Shown here piece after piece: positions 9,301-24,300 of a stretch of DNA of 64,000 bases. Under the pieces are notes generated by a model. It made no database searches. It saw only the letters and a list, made by a program, of their open reading frames with translations, and was not told the DNA's origin. The translations under genes and the position numbers were made by a program. Source of the DNA: Ophiodon elongatus (lineage: Eukaryota; Chordata; Actinopteri; Perciformes; Hexagrammidae); the NCBI GenBank assembly GCA_016806645.1, contig JACSYO010001810.1, forward strand, positions 2,289,001 through 2,353,000, read 5' to 3'. Numbering within the stretch: position 1 is the first letter of the stretch; every line of letters begins with the position of its first letter.

Positions 9301-12300
9301 GTGAAACGTAAACTTGTTTCATCTCATCATTAGTTATGTATTTAATGTAATCTGAAGGGAAAAAAACAGATTACTATTATTTTAGGAAAGTTGCAATACC
9401 TTTTATTTTAAGTCTTTAAATTACGACCCATGGCATGTTTTCTATTTACTCTGTTTTATCTATTAACACTTAATGGCTGCAATGGGTGCTTTTGACTGGT
9501 GTCACTCACAAAATGAAAATAGGAGTGAAACGATAAAGCAGCTGTAAGATGTGAACAAAAGGCATATATGGGGTCTAAAGGAACACCCCAATTGGTAGGG
9601 TAAGGGTTAATAGCAAATCAAAGCCTATATTTAATAGGTGGTTGACCTGCATTAAAACATGGAACTGGATGTTCTGTTGGTATATTAAATGTATAGAATT
9701 AATCAGGGCCATCCGTCGCTTGCATTGTTTCTACAGTATGTGTCTATTAAGGCTGGACAAGACCAGATTTACTGGCTCAAATAAGAGTTTGTTAACTTAC
9801 AAACAAAATGTTTAATGGGATATATATTGGTGACATCTAATGCCTTTGAATTTAGAGTTGAACTGATTTCTATAAATGTAGCAAAGCATTGTCTCACTTT
9901 GGTTGAAAATCTCTTATGTTTATTTGTTTGAGTTCAAGAACGATCCACACACAATTTGTATTCGCTACAGAATTCATTTTTAATTTGAATTCTTCAAAGT
10001 TATTTTGAGAAAGAAATTTGGTGAAGAGTTAGATCATGGGCCAAGGAAAAAAAGGACTAGGTTTTGGTATGAATAGGGCCACCATAACTCCAAAATTGTT
10101 TTTTCTCCCTGGATTTCTTCATTCTATTCAATTCCATTCAATGCAACTCTATTTATTCCTGCAAGCAATTGTACGCAGCAGCCCACCACCCAGGTCAACG
10201 AATACTTTTATAATAAATAACGGGGAAACACGGTTAATCTTAAAGCGAAAACAATCAAACGCTATCAAACTCTGTGTGAATATCTGGTATAAAGCACACA
10301 TCTACCTAAATAGGGCGCTCCCATTTCTGCCTGCAGAATGCGTGTTTGTGCATGAATCTAGTTTTCTTGTTGCAAATAAGCAAGTAATCCTTGTGTCTGT
10401 GCCCTCAGCTCTACATCTTGCAACTTAGTGTTGTTATAAATTCAAGTTGGGAATACAAACAAAATTGACTTCAATACATGAAGTGAGGCAGCCATCACTG
10501 AGTTAATAGTGGAAGGTTTTTTTCCCACGAGATTCTTGCCTCATCCACTTGGCAGGTACATGAATTTATGATTTGGATAAAGGCCATAAAAATGTAGCCC
10601 AATAAAATGAATATACATTTTGTTTAAAGACTTTAAAGGTTTAGACCGTATTAACAGCTTTCCCCCCCTGTTTCATTTCATGTTAGTTGTTCCCCTTTTA
10701 AGTGTGGCCTCATGGTAATTTTATGCACATGCTGATGTTGTAGTTTTTATCAATTATAAAATCTTCATTAGCAGCTTTCTTGTTGCTTGTGCATAATGAA
10801 TGCTCAGTTCAGAAGTACAAAGAGACCAAAGCCCAAACATGAGTACAGTATGGTCGCTCTTCGATACTCTCCTTTGATGAAGCAAAGAGAGAGAGGGATG
10901 TGCTTATGTAATGACAATGGATGTCCTCTGCTATGATTCTGGAGAATGAAGTTTAGATCCCTGTGTCCTCGAGGTTTTTTACATTATGTCCACTGAAAAG
11001 CTGTCTTGATAGTGTATATCTAGTAGAACAAAAATGGGGAACTACTTTAATTTGATTCTTGGATGATTGCTTTTTTTGTGAATTATTTGCGTCCTGAATG
11101 ATATTACTTAACTTAAGGATGTTTATTTTAACAGTTTTGATATAGCCTATAGCTGTACATTTGATTTAAAAGCTCTTTAACGGTGATCATATACTTAATC
11201 GGTGTCATGCTTGTGGAAGGTGATAAAAAAGTCCTCTGTGCGTTATGACCTTTTGTGGTTCTGTTCCATCCCCTGTATGTCACCAGTATCACCATTAATG
11301 GTAACTTTAGCTTAGTTAGAATAGTACCCAATGAATGACAGGTGATTCAAAATTATCAAAACTCTACAGCATGCTTTATCCACCAGTCATATAAAATAAC
11401 ATATTCACATTCCCTTAGATTCTACAGCAATCCTACAGGAGCAGTAATAGACTGTTATTACTTACATGGCGCACCAATGACGTGCCCCAGTCCTTTGCAG
11501 AATAACACTCCACATCATATTTTATTCATAGGTGATGCAGAGAGAGCTGCAATTACTGCGTGGTCGTTACCACTTACAGCTCAAATCATTGAACCATGCG
11601 TGTCTCACTCTATCTACGACACTTTTTTAGTAATTCTTAATTGAGATTACACAAAGGGAGAAGATACATACATAATCAAATAGGAAGTGTGACACACTTC
11701 ATGACAAGACATTGCCCTTAAAACAATTTTATCAATTGCCAAGGCGTGCATCTCTTTCATTTGATGTCCAATGTTCTTTTTCTTTTCAGTTCAGCTACAA
11801 TTTGTTTGAATAACGCATCACTAGAGATGGTGACGGGGTGAAGGCCAACTGCACACATGTCTTCCATATTTTTGTTACTATCCAATCAAATTCTTGTTGC
11901 AACTCTGTCTATCAATGGGACAAACCTACAGAGAATTATCATCTGAATCGGCATCTCCCTTCGCCCCTACAAAGCTGTAGAGTGACGTTCAACTTATTGT
12001 TTAGCTTTTCTGTTTTGGTTCACTCCAAGTGGCTACCTCCAAGGCTGAAAAATAAAGCCAGTGTGGAAGTGCCAAAACCTGCATTTCATCAAATGGCCAC
12101 TTGGGACTGGCTCCAAAAGCGAGACGATCCCTATAAACCACCGTTAACATGCCCAACTTTACAGACTGGTACAAGGTTTGGTCTCCCTAGCTAATTTCCC
12201 CATTCATGATAACTGTACGAGGAGTACATTTTATATAACTCACCCATTAAAATTATATCAACACACACCCAGTCACTAACTGTCTGTTAGGTGTCACCTC

Positions 12301-15300
12301 GGCTCATTCAAGTCAATACATTTTCCATGTTTTGTCCATGTTTTATACAGTCTATGGTTCACTCTCACTGCTCTCATGGCATCGTTCTCAGTCACAGTAG
12401 GCAGCTTTTTTCAGCACCAAAACATAGCAAACAGTGGAGCATTTTGCAGCTAAAGACCCAGATGTTTCCCTCAGGAGTAGGTCAAGAACAAAAACAGAGC
12501 ACAAGAGAGTCAATACTGGGACACAAACACGACTCCGATTAAATAATAATGTTGCTACATAACTGCTGGACGTGTAAATAAACAACTTTTTGCTAACACT
12601 AACACCATATCAATTCAAAAGGTGATGACATGCCCCCAAGTGGCCAAAAAGATTGGTTATTGCTGGTTTATGGTATTAAAGTATTAAAAGTATTAATAGT
12701 TGGGGTATTTAATGTCAGTTTAACAAAGACTCTAAAGACTGTAGCACACATTTGAAACTCCAATTGAAAACAGTAATACCAGAAAATATATGAATTTTCT
12801 TGCTGCACTTTATGGACTTAGACTTTTCTTCCATGTATTCTGAAGCCTCTCGCCGAGTGAAAAAGAGAAAGCGCACAACCTCCATGAGACACAGTGAAGC
12901 AGCAGGGTAATGGATGCCCTCCAGACACAGATGAACTCGAAGGAGGAAAGTTGAGCAGATTTACAGTTCTGGTCGTATCTCTGGATATAGGAGGCAAAGT
13001 GCTCATCACAATGATAGGGTGTTTATTATGTGTGGAGGTGTGGGTGCCCTGCAGGCCTTGGACTTCCAGGGCGCGGAGATTGCTTTTCATGTGTCGTTAA
13101 TTCAAGTCGTCATTGCTGGCAGGCCTGAGCAGTAATCCAGTTGGTTTGATAATTAAGTGTTACCTCTGCAGAGAGTACAACAGCATATGTCAAGCACTTG
13201 TTCACCGTCATGACAAAGAAAATGCAAAAGAAAATTTCAAGAGAAACTTCTAACACTTTCCTTGCAGACAGACTTAGTTAACATGAGGACATTGCGAAGT
13301 AAAGCAAAGCAGCCTGTATTCTTCCCAAAATAATAAAGTTAACTGGCCATTTTCATTCCTAACATCCAATTAAAAATCTTGTTATCATACTCTAAAATTA
13401 TCACAGTTACTGATGCTGGCTGTCATCATGCAATACTGATATGATATTTCTGCAAGAGAGAGAGGTGAGGCTTAACTCAACCATCTCCGATTGTTGGTCA
13501 GGGCTCAGACATGATTGCTTGACAGGATGATTTATACTCAGTGGAGCAGTTATCAGCTAAAGAGCCAGATACATCCCTCAGAGGTTGAGACCAAAAGCAG
13601 AGCTAAAAGACAGCGAATATTGGTCATACATTCATCAGCTGGCCAGAAATACGTCATAAAATAAATGCAAATGTCTGTTCGTATCTGCCCGATGTTTAAG
13701 TAGCCAACTTTTTGCTATCACATTCACCATCCTAACTTTATAATATCAATGTTGTGTTCACTGCTTGCTGCACCACCCCCAAGTGGCCAAAAATCAATGA
13801 TTGCAGGTATAAACAAATAGTGCTAAGTTTAAGTAAAAATAAAAACAGGAAGTAATGCAGAAAGATAGCATTAGAAGTTCAAAGTATAATATAGGTTAGG
13901 TTTTTAGGATAAAATGATAACTCTTTTCACTGCAATCTTTAATACAGCTCTAATACGGACTCATGAGGTAAAATAATCTTTGCCATTGACTACAATCTCT
14001 GGGGTCTTCTAATTCTTATTTCATCACACAATGCTTGTATCTTAGTAAAGATGTGTAGTACTTTGTGTGAGTGTGTACCCAGTTTTCAGAAGTTTTTAAT
14101 CACTTTTAGGGAGATTATAATTTTTTTTTGCCATGTGATGTCTCCTCTATTGGAAAGAGGATTAGTGTCCCAGTTCTTTGCGGAAATCTGCTGCTTGATA
14201 CATGATGCACCAAACAGGGAGGCCTGAGTTGTCGTCACACATTATTGTACAATACATTGATTGAATAACTGAGCACTTATAGGTCACTGCAATATTAGTA
14301 TTTGGAGAAAATGAAAAGCTTTGCATGTGTTTGAGTTTTTATGGATATTTGTCACAGTCCGTTTGGCTTGGAACTATTTGAGATGTAGTATAGATGGAGC
14401 TAACCGTCTTTCCCTAAAAGCCACTCTAGTTAATGAAAGCCATGCAGCTTGCCAGAGCAGTCTTGTAGCTTCTCCAATGCTAATGTCAAATACTTGCTGG
14501 TCCGGCAAATATGAATCTTCAATTGTCTGATTCAGCTTTTATGGTGTGATTAAAGGGTTGCATTTGGTCAAATTACTGGCAAGGAACCTCGTTTCCTGGA
14601 AGCCGGTTTGTGAGACTTGGGTAGACTTAGATCCTCCTGTGGTAAGAAATGTGGAATCACTGCCATGTAGCGCATTTTTTGCTTCATTATTATTATTCCT
14701 CACTGAAAGCAATGACACTGGCTTGTAAACTGTTTTGGCTTCAGTCAGAAATGGGGTTTTCTTAATTTGATCCATCCCATCACATATGATGAATACCTTG
14801 TTCTAACTCTGAACTGTGTGCCTTTATGAGCACTCAGATCCCAGGCATGCTGTCGTGAAGCTGAACTCCTACTTCCCGGTCAGCTTCTGATCAGCCTGAG
14901 ATCACATCCTATACCGAAATAAAAAGAAGAGAAGCAAAGCACCTCCTCTGATTTAGTTAAATGTACTCATGATGAGAATAAATCAGCCGGTGCAGCGAAT
15001 GAGAGATTCCGTGTTTAATGTCCCCAAGAATCCTGCTCAAATGCTCCAATTATCAGAGGGGCAATTAACTTTGGCTCTTTTTCCCCTCTAATTTAGAAAA
15101 AAAGCATTCTAGTTTCTAATATAAACAGTCTATAAAAAAGTAATTGTGCAAAAACTGGTGTATTTTTTTTACCATAAATCCTCTAGTGTTTGCTGATCAA
15201 GAGCTGTCTGATCAGCAAGTTCATGAATATTGCTTTGAAGACACTGGTTGTTGGCCCCTACAGCTTTTTGTGCTGTGTTGCAAAAATATTTGGCTGGCTC

Positions 15301-18300
15301 TTTTAACCACTTTAGCTTTATGTGTCACCATTTTTCTTTTTTTAAATGCAAGACCCAATACAATTTGTGCTTTATAGTATTATTAAAGCTTACTTTGTAT
15401 ATTTGGAAGAATCACTGCTAGAGATAAATGTTCCACACTCATATAAACAAGGCATACCTTGTTAGCCTCCTTTATAATTCATAAGAGAGCTCCGTTGCCT
15501 GTATATGTGCATGTGTTTTGTTCACCTTTGCGTCTTTACTTGACAGATAGACATATCAAGCATGTGGAAAATGTCAGAAGAGGTGCCGGGCTGTGTTATT
15601 TCTCAATTGATACCTGTAAGGCATGATGAGAGGAACAAGCCAGGAATAGCTGCCTCTGGAGTTGATTTATTATAACAATGTGGAGAAAGGTCATTTGTCC
15701 TTATCTGGGGCGAGCTGGTGACAGGTAAGTTATACTGCCTCACGCCGCTCCCCAATTTGAATTCAGAGTTTTAGTGAGCACCTGGCACACTTAAAGTGTA
15801 AGCACAGGTAGAGTCACCTTCACACGGACTAATCTCCTCTTGCGACAGCGTGCAACGCCACCATCTTTTGGATGAAGCTCTCGATGTTTTGATGTTTTTT
15901 GGGCTGTGTTGGCTGGCGATGTGGTGATAGATGTAAGAATTAAACACTTCAGACTGGTTTCCCTACAGGGAGAAGGTGCATTGAGGTAAAGATATACCAA
16001 AATCAGCCATGACACGTATGTATATAAAAAATGGTAATCCATAAAATCTTTACTGCTGGCGTCCTCTGGATCTTCCCTGTGCTGCAGCATCAGTCAGACT
16101 GGCTGTGAGAGAGATTTGAATAATCTCACTGAACAGATTGCAGTCCAGATTGCCTCTTAAATTTGTGCATTTATAAATAGGTGCTTGGTCCTGCTTTATT
16201 TTGCAAAATTATTATAGATTTTTAATCAGCAGGGCACAATGCTCATTAATCACATTAATCTGCAGTACAGTGCTGATTAGACAGATATTTGTCTTATTAA
16301 TGTTCAATATATAATTTAATATAAAAAATCTATTCAAACAATATTAATGACATGACAAAATGTTTCTTGAGACCAATCTTTAGAATTCCTGTCTATCTTT
16401 AAATATGCATGACTACTATGTTATATATTTTAACATCTTCTTTACTAATTGATTAGTTGAACTTCAGATATGATGTGTTTTGTTGTATGTTATGCTGACT
16501 GAACCATCGCTTATTTCACATTGGAAAAGAATTTCCCTCTTTAATTTGATTTCTTTTCACAACCACCTACAATATTGCAATATAAATTGGGTACCGGGCC
16601 ACAGTGTAATACGTATGGATTGAAAATCATGTCCTAACAACAGCACGGCACTGGAGACTAGAGTAACATCTTGTGGCATCACAGAGTGCTGGTGTGGAAC
16701 AAATAGCATTATGTCCCAGCACATGTTGTGATACAGCACATCAACCTCATCATAGGAATCCGATGTCCCTCAATGCAAGACATTCCTCTCGAGATGCCAG
16801 ACGAATGGCTCCAAAACAGAGCTTTAAATCCCACCCGCAAATCCAGGGATCACTTAACTTCTCATCAGTCCCCATTCTGCTTTGGATACTGGACTTTGCT
16901 TCATTCATCATTCCGTGTAAGCCTCCGCTCTCATGTAGGGAATCAGAGCTGAGCATTTGTTTACTTTCTATCCAAGGGTGGTGAGAAGAAATTGTCCAAA
17001 TACTAGAGGCATTTGCTTCACTTGTAATGCCTGGCATGTCTGTGAATCATAACAAGTTACGGAGGGAGGAACAATATTAAGTATCTTTGAGTGGTTCCTT
17101 TTGAACAGTATGTATGACTTACCAGCAAATGGCTTTTCCCTCTCGCTGTCATCAAGAAGCAGATTATGCCTTTGTTAAATATTTCAAGATGCAGTGTTAA
17201 TGAATGCATATTTATGCCCTATGACGTACATAAGCTTTTTCTCTTCTTTTTTTTTTTTACACACCTTTAAAAGTCAGTGTGTTGCGAAAGCCAATTTGGG
17301 TGTGTTGAGAGCTTTTAGCAACAATATGCAGAGAAGTTGTGGGGTTGTTTCAGGCCTGGGAATGCAGTGCAGGCTGCCAACATGACTAATGGGCCTAACC
17401 TGGATCTTCTATCGACTTGCACAGAAATACTCAGGGATTGATTTGACTGCTTATGCCACTGCCATAATCTCCCTTCCAATGATATGGTTTCACAGCTATT
17501 GTAAAAGTGCTGCCGCAGCCTTTTTTTTAATGTTAGTTGTAATACCAAATCTGATCATGTAGGCTGCTCAGTGTGCAGCCGGCCTTGTCACCTCAGCGTT
17601 ACAAGAATGGACGGATGTATTCTTTCCCTGGAAGGCACCTTAGGAGTGGGTGCAAAAAAAGAATGATAGGGTTAGATATTACATTTTTTTTACTGAAATA
17701 ACAAACATTTATACAAAACATGCATATCAGATATCGTATATTATGATTACTGAGAATACAGCATTATTGAATTTTCAAAGGTCTTGAACTGTATCTATTT
17801 GACCACAGTTAAAAGAAAAGCACCTTTACAAAAGATTGAATCTGAAGACAAGCAAACACATAAAGGCCAAGGTAACAGATATGCAACTGTCAAAGTTTAA
17901 AGGCCCAGTGGGATGTCTTGTAGTGATTTCAAATAGCATTTAATTTTGTTCTAGTAAATATCAATGTTCAGGTTACTTTTAATGGAATTCCTCAGCATTC
18001 ACAGTGTGAAATTAAATAAAAAGGATTATCCAGGCTAGAGGTAAATGATGTGCTTCAAATATAGCACTAAACACCACTAGTCCTTTAAAGTAGAACTACA
18101 GTAAGATTAACCTGAACATCTTAAATTTGTGATTAGATTGAACATATTTTTTAAATTGTGTACCTGCCCAACAACTTTGGCGTGAGCCAAGGGGTCACAT
18201 AACTAAGACTAGAAATGTAAAATAAAAAAGCATGCTACATCAAATTATTCCTAGGGACATGCATGAGGGGGTCCCCGGTGTATTCTCTATCTTGTAAGGG

Positions 18301-21300
18301 CCGGGGTTCTTAGTTTAAAAAAAAAAAAGAGAACCTTTGTCCCTAAAGTTTGAAAGGAGAGCGCTGAGCTCTAAGCAGCTGTTCCAGGACTGTGGCCTTT
18401 CCATGTAGATGATTGATTCAGGCGCGGTGAGGAGGGAGAGGAGGGATCAGGCTCTGGGCTGTGTCCGTTAATCACACTGTATTACCACACAGGAGGCATT
18501 TATCACCAAACACCAAAGGCTTCAGTCCACGGGGAACACTGAAACCAATCTCAGCGCTTACATGCAATCCATCCAGGTCCACGAAAAGCAGCCTGGTTGA
18601 GCACTACCACATCCATTTTCCCTGTAAGAGGGGTCCGTTCCACAGAAAAGTAAGAAGCAAAGAAGAGAGAGGAAAAGAGGGGTTTGAAGAGACTTTGGGA
18701 CAAGTCCTTGGGAAGCCCCTTGTGTTTTTGTTTTTTTATCTCATCCAGTGTCACAGCCTTGTGTGATGTCCGTGTCACATCATGGAGCGCAAACATATAA
18801 CTTCTTAAACTGACTAAAACAAGTGGCTACTTTAGTGGCGGGCTTGTTGTCTCAGGCACTGGTGAAACGATAAAATCTGTTTTGTTAAGTTTCCGTTACT
18901 TCAAAGGTAAATAGTATAAGTGTGTGTTCATATTACAGATCAATCTACCAGTAATGTGTGCTTGCACCCTCTCTGGATTGGCCAAATGCAGTGCCTTGCT
19001 GGATAATGTTGCATTGTGTTGCAGAAAAAGTTGAGCCAGCTTCAACCTTTTTGCAGAAAACCCTGCTTTTTATGCCAGAGCCCTCTGCCCATTGAGATGA
19101 ATATGGGGAATGAAAGTTTTCACAGAGTGCTGTAGTCTGACTGCCAGTCACTATCATTTTCATTCTGCAAATTATTTTTAATGATTTAAATCATATACCA
19201 TGGGGGATAGGCAGTGCTGACTCTTTGAAGAGGAAACCTTGTGTGGACTATAGAACAAAGGTTACAAGAAGAATCTATGACAGTAACACTTGCTCACAGC
19301 TCATACTTGTTATAATTTCACCGACGTCTTGTTTCTATTTGGCCATGATCATGAATCCCTATATCCCGACTTAACCTAAGAGTCCTTTTTCCAGACTGTG
19401 CACAGAGTTTTCAACTTTTTCAGCTTTTAAACTCTAGATAACATTCACCCTGATTACTGGACCACAGGATCCGCATGCACAGGCTACACTCACACCCTCT
19501 AACAACTGACATTAGCCATGATAATGGTTTTCCCAGTAGGGGGTTGTGTTTAAAGGCTGTGAAATAATGTGCCTTTGTGCAGCAGGCCTCTCATGTGGTC
19601 CTTAGCAAAAGCGAAAATAAAAGCTTATACCCTAAAAGCTACAATTACTGAAGAGATGTTAAGTTGGAAAATGGTCAGCAGCATATGATATTTGTATAAT
19701 CGTATGTGCCTTTCAGTGTTGGCAGGTTTGTGTTGATTTACAGCTTCATTTTTGATCAGTTTGTGTGAGCTGGCGATGGGGATGCTGGTTTCTCTTGCAT
19801 GGAGCCATAAGGAGATTATTGTATTTTCTCCTCAGTCTGTGAATTAACACTACTTTATGACTGTTCTTTTCTTTCTATCAAATCGTTTGCCATCATTGGG
19901 TGTGTTATGAATGTAACGTGAAAAGCTAAACTATAGACAACAAATTTGTCCACAGGGAGTCTTTGCGCAAGATGCATCAGTCTGACGTTTACATTGAAAG
20001 AGATAGTGTGACAGAGTGAGGTTACATGTCTGACTCCTGGTGTAATTGTTTAAAAGTGAAGGTATAGAACCACACTCCCTCAGGACTTTCACTCTGATGC
20101 TTGATAAGTTAGAGCAAACAGACGCCTGTTTATACGCGGCTTTGATGAGCGGCTGTGTTTTGTCACATTAAGAAGACAAACAATGTTTAAACGAGGGTAA
20201 CCACTGCTGTTTTTAATTAACGCACCACACTTGCAATCACAGCAATAAATTTGTCTGCTTTGTTGTCTGGTGAAGTAGATCAAAGTCAAAGCAGTGCCAG
20301 CAGTGTGCATTTGAGGTGAGCTTTTGATTTTTTTTCTTTTTTAATCCGAGAGCTACAGGGAAATATACAGTGCAGCTTTTTTGATGTCACCCAGCATTTG
20401 GAGGCCTCAGCTCAGTGGAACGGTAGAATGAAATTCCACTTGTATTGACAAGATTGGCAGGTTGTCCAGAAATTTATATTCATAGCTGCAAATGGAAATG
20501 GAACAACCAAGAGAGGTGTCCTGCAGTGCCAGAGCCAGTCATTGATGTGTAGTGGAGGGGAGGGAGTGACATTTAACCGCAAGAGGATGAGTGGCCCCTG
20601 AACAGTTCGAATAGTATGCAGCAGATGACCTTGCACATATACAGTAGAATCAGGCTACAGTATAGCTTGTCTTTATAGGGGGACTGAGGAGAGCTGAGAG
20701 GAATGGACCTCAGAGCTGAGGGAGTCATTTCAGCCGGCCTCCACCTTGCCGCAGTCAGGCGAGACAAACAGGAAAATCAATACTCACGCTCAGGACAGTT
20801 CACTACAAGGGCCTTTCTCAGTGCCGCTATCTGTCAGAGTCAGTCCCTCAAGCGAGATGGGATGGGAACCGCTGACAAGGAAGGTGTCAGGGCACACTGA
20901 TCACACTGTTAGAGAGCGACTGAAGTCTTGTTCAGCACCGGGGACAGCTCCAGACAGACAGAGACAGAGGGCGAGGGCAAAATGTTGTGTCCCAGGTTTG
21001 TCTCCCCTTCTTTACTCCTTTAAAACATTTCGGGGAGCTTAAAATGTGTGAGTGTACAGCAGGTACTTTGTCATATTACCATCTTTTCTCTGTGATTAGA
21101 ATTAAGACATTTTTTCCCTTCTAACTAGTCTTTGCATGTCGAGACCTTAGAATTATTAGGTTCAATCTGAATTGTGTCTGAATTACAGCGGTGGTCAGTC
21201 ACGGCCCCCTCACATTTCACCCAAATACACACCACCTGCTTCTCTTAAGCAAACAAGCTAAACAGTAGCTACCAGATTTAGCCTGTCAGCTCTCGTTAGC

Positions 21301-21306
21301 TATAGC

Positions 21307-21359
<53 letters not shown>

Positions 21360-24300
21360 CGTCAAAGTCATCCCGAAACACACACAGACACAGAAACTAA
21401 CTTCTATTTGTATCTTGCATTACAAGGCTGCACATGCTACCTAGCAAGCCAGCTAACTAGCTAGGTTTGAGTTTCTATTATTACTCAGCTTCAAAGTGAA
21501 GCGAGGTGTCTTAACAACGGCAGCTAATCTTAACTGATTCATTTAACGTTACAGCCATGCAATGAATCTCCAAATGTTATTCACAGAAAGGCAAACAACT
21601 CTGTGACAAGCAGTCTTTCTCTGTGGTTGCTATCACCATCAGGAGCTAGCTCACATAGCTAACACTGGCTCCTCACTTTGATGCTAGTTAGCTGGCTAGG
21701 TAGTGGGTTCATGTATATATGGAATACATTTTTTAATTTTTTTATGAAATAAATCCTTTTTTATTTATTTCATAGAGAATAATTTAGGGTTCAATATGCA
21801 CTGTGTTTTTGGAAATGAATGCTTTTTAACAGGTGGTTAACTTGGTGGCCAAGTTTTCGAAGCTCAACAGAGGAGCTCGAGATAGAGCATAGGGAATCTA
21901 AACACACAACTAACAATGCATTTTTTTTTTTATATGTTCATCCATTCCAGTAATAGCCCTGTAAATGGGTGGGAGAATAGTCACGTTTTATCCTCAGTAT
22001 TTTTCCTGTGTGTGGAAAAAGAGGGGGGGCAATCAGTGAGTGCTGCCAATGGTAATGAAGCCACCACTATAAATGAGCTAGTCATTCATGATTAACTGGC
22101 GTGTCATGCCTGAAGTAATTGCCTTAATTAGCTATTGAACAGGTTTCAGGGTTAATGGGACAACAGGTTGGCAGTGAACCTGATTTACTGTTGGAAGTTA
22201 ATGATTTTACTCTCATCTTCTCCTCATTCCTCGAAATGATTTGATTAACAGTATGGGAGAAACAGATCCCCTTGTTTGTTAATACAAAATCAATTTCATG
22301 GCTGGCTGAGCTATCTCTGACTCTGACAGTGTTTTTGTTGGGCGAGCAAGGTCTTCAGTCAGCCACTGGAGACAGGACAAACACAGAGAGGCCTGCAGAA
22401 GAGCGCAGACGGTAAATCTGCCTCTCTGAGTGCAGTGCATGTTTGGAAGCTGGCAGCTCTCCCATCCCACAAATTTACCTCCACTAAGCTTTTCTGTCAC
22501 AATGAGCAGCCAATCCGGTGTGTTTTCCTGGAGACTGTGTCAGAGGAATAAGCCCATGCAAGTAATTGGTAAGCAGGTACCATAAAGTCTCCCCTGTGAG
22601 GCAAGATCAATCTGTTTGAGAGTGTGTTTCGTGAGAAATCCCAGAGGGGTGAAAGTGTAAAGATATTGTCCTCAAATTGGCTAAACCTTGGCTTGTTATT
22701 GAATAGAGGTCAAAATATAACAGCCTTTTTAGGGTTAACCTCCATTTTTCTCATTGAAAACAGTTTAGACAAACAATTTGGCTCCGCTTCTTTGTGGCAC
22801 ATTGTCCCTGCAGCATGGCTCGGGTATTTTGGCAGTGCTCGCACGCTAGTCTCAGAGCAGTAGCAGGAATATTACAGCCTTTGATTTTCTTTTCTTTCCG
22901 TGTCACAGATTGCTTTAGCTTATAAATACCCGTGATTAGAATAGGTTTGTAGCTTCAGTATGCATCCTAGCCAGCTGTGGTTTAACAGTGTTGCAGCAAA
23001 TCAGTTCACTTTGTCTCACTATTATACAATTCACAATAAAAACAGTGATTGGAAACAGCCGTTTGTGCCAACTGTATTGAAATGTTATTAAGTAAGACGT
23101 GAAATTATTTTAGTAAGAGATGCAATCTACTAACACTTAAAGTTGCTCAAATGTTTATGCATATGTTGTAGACCTGGAACTAATGATCAGTTTCATTTAG
23201 AGATGCAACAATTAGTCTATTAATTAATTAGTAAATTGACAAAAAATTACTATTCATATATTTAATTTATCAAGCAAAAATATCAAAATAACGTACTTTT
23301 AAAATGTGATACTTTGTAACCTTTCTGTTTCATATCATAGTGAATTGAATCTTTGGTTTTTGCAGTGTTGGTCTGACAAAACAAGCAATTTGATGATATT
23401 TTTGACAATTTCCAGACAATCCATAAGCCAAATGGTTAGTTGATTAATCAAGAAAAGAATCCCTGAATTAATAAATTCTGATAAAAAAGTGTTGGTGGCA
23501 GCCCTTTTTTCATTAATTAATTCATAAATTGTATCTTGGGTCTACACAATGTCAGAATAAAATGGGTATAAAATATTCAATAATAATTAGAGCATAGTTC
23601 CCTAGAGTCCAGGTTGACTCTTGGAAACTCTCCAGGTGTCTTGTTTTGTCCGACCGTCCAAAACCCAAATACATTCAGTTTACAATGATATAAAACAGAG
23701 AAAAGGGACAAATCCACATATGCGAGAAGAAGGAACTGGGGCTTTTGCTTGAAAAACCCCTTATAGGATTAGCAGAATAGCAAATAGTTGCAGACTGATT
23801 TTATGTCAATCAACTAATCAATTCGATGACTAATCCTTTCAGCTCTTATAAGTGTTGGGTATATGTAATGCCACGACCAAGCAATTTCACAAATTCAATT
23901 CCAGGCATTTGCACTCTTAAAATCGCCTTTGCAGTTTTGAGTATTGTAATTAGGTTTCATGAACTCCTTCAGAAAATCTTGCTGTGGTGAATGGTACATT
24001 GGCATTTGCTGATACAGCTCTGGTACATAAGGATTAAAGGCAAATACAGTATGGAGCAGTAAAATGCTGGGAAGTTTCTGCTGAGCTGCAAAAAGCAACT
24101 TTGCACTGCCCGATGAGAGTCTCAAAGGTGCCACCACAGTAGAGTAAATGAAGTGCGAGTGTATTTCATAGCTTTACTCGCGTTGGAGACGAACAAGGAG
24201 GAATAGGGAGGTCGAGGAGTCATTTCTGTGTTGTGTTTCTTCAAGTGCACTGTCATCAGAACAGCAACAAAGATTATTTCATGCCCCCTTCACAGTATTG

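Noticed and set aside
21306..21360. CRISPR-like array
   Set aside because: It is a perfect trinucleotide microsatellite without spacers; the genome is vertebrate.
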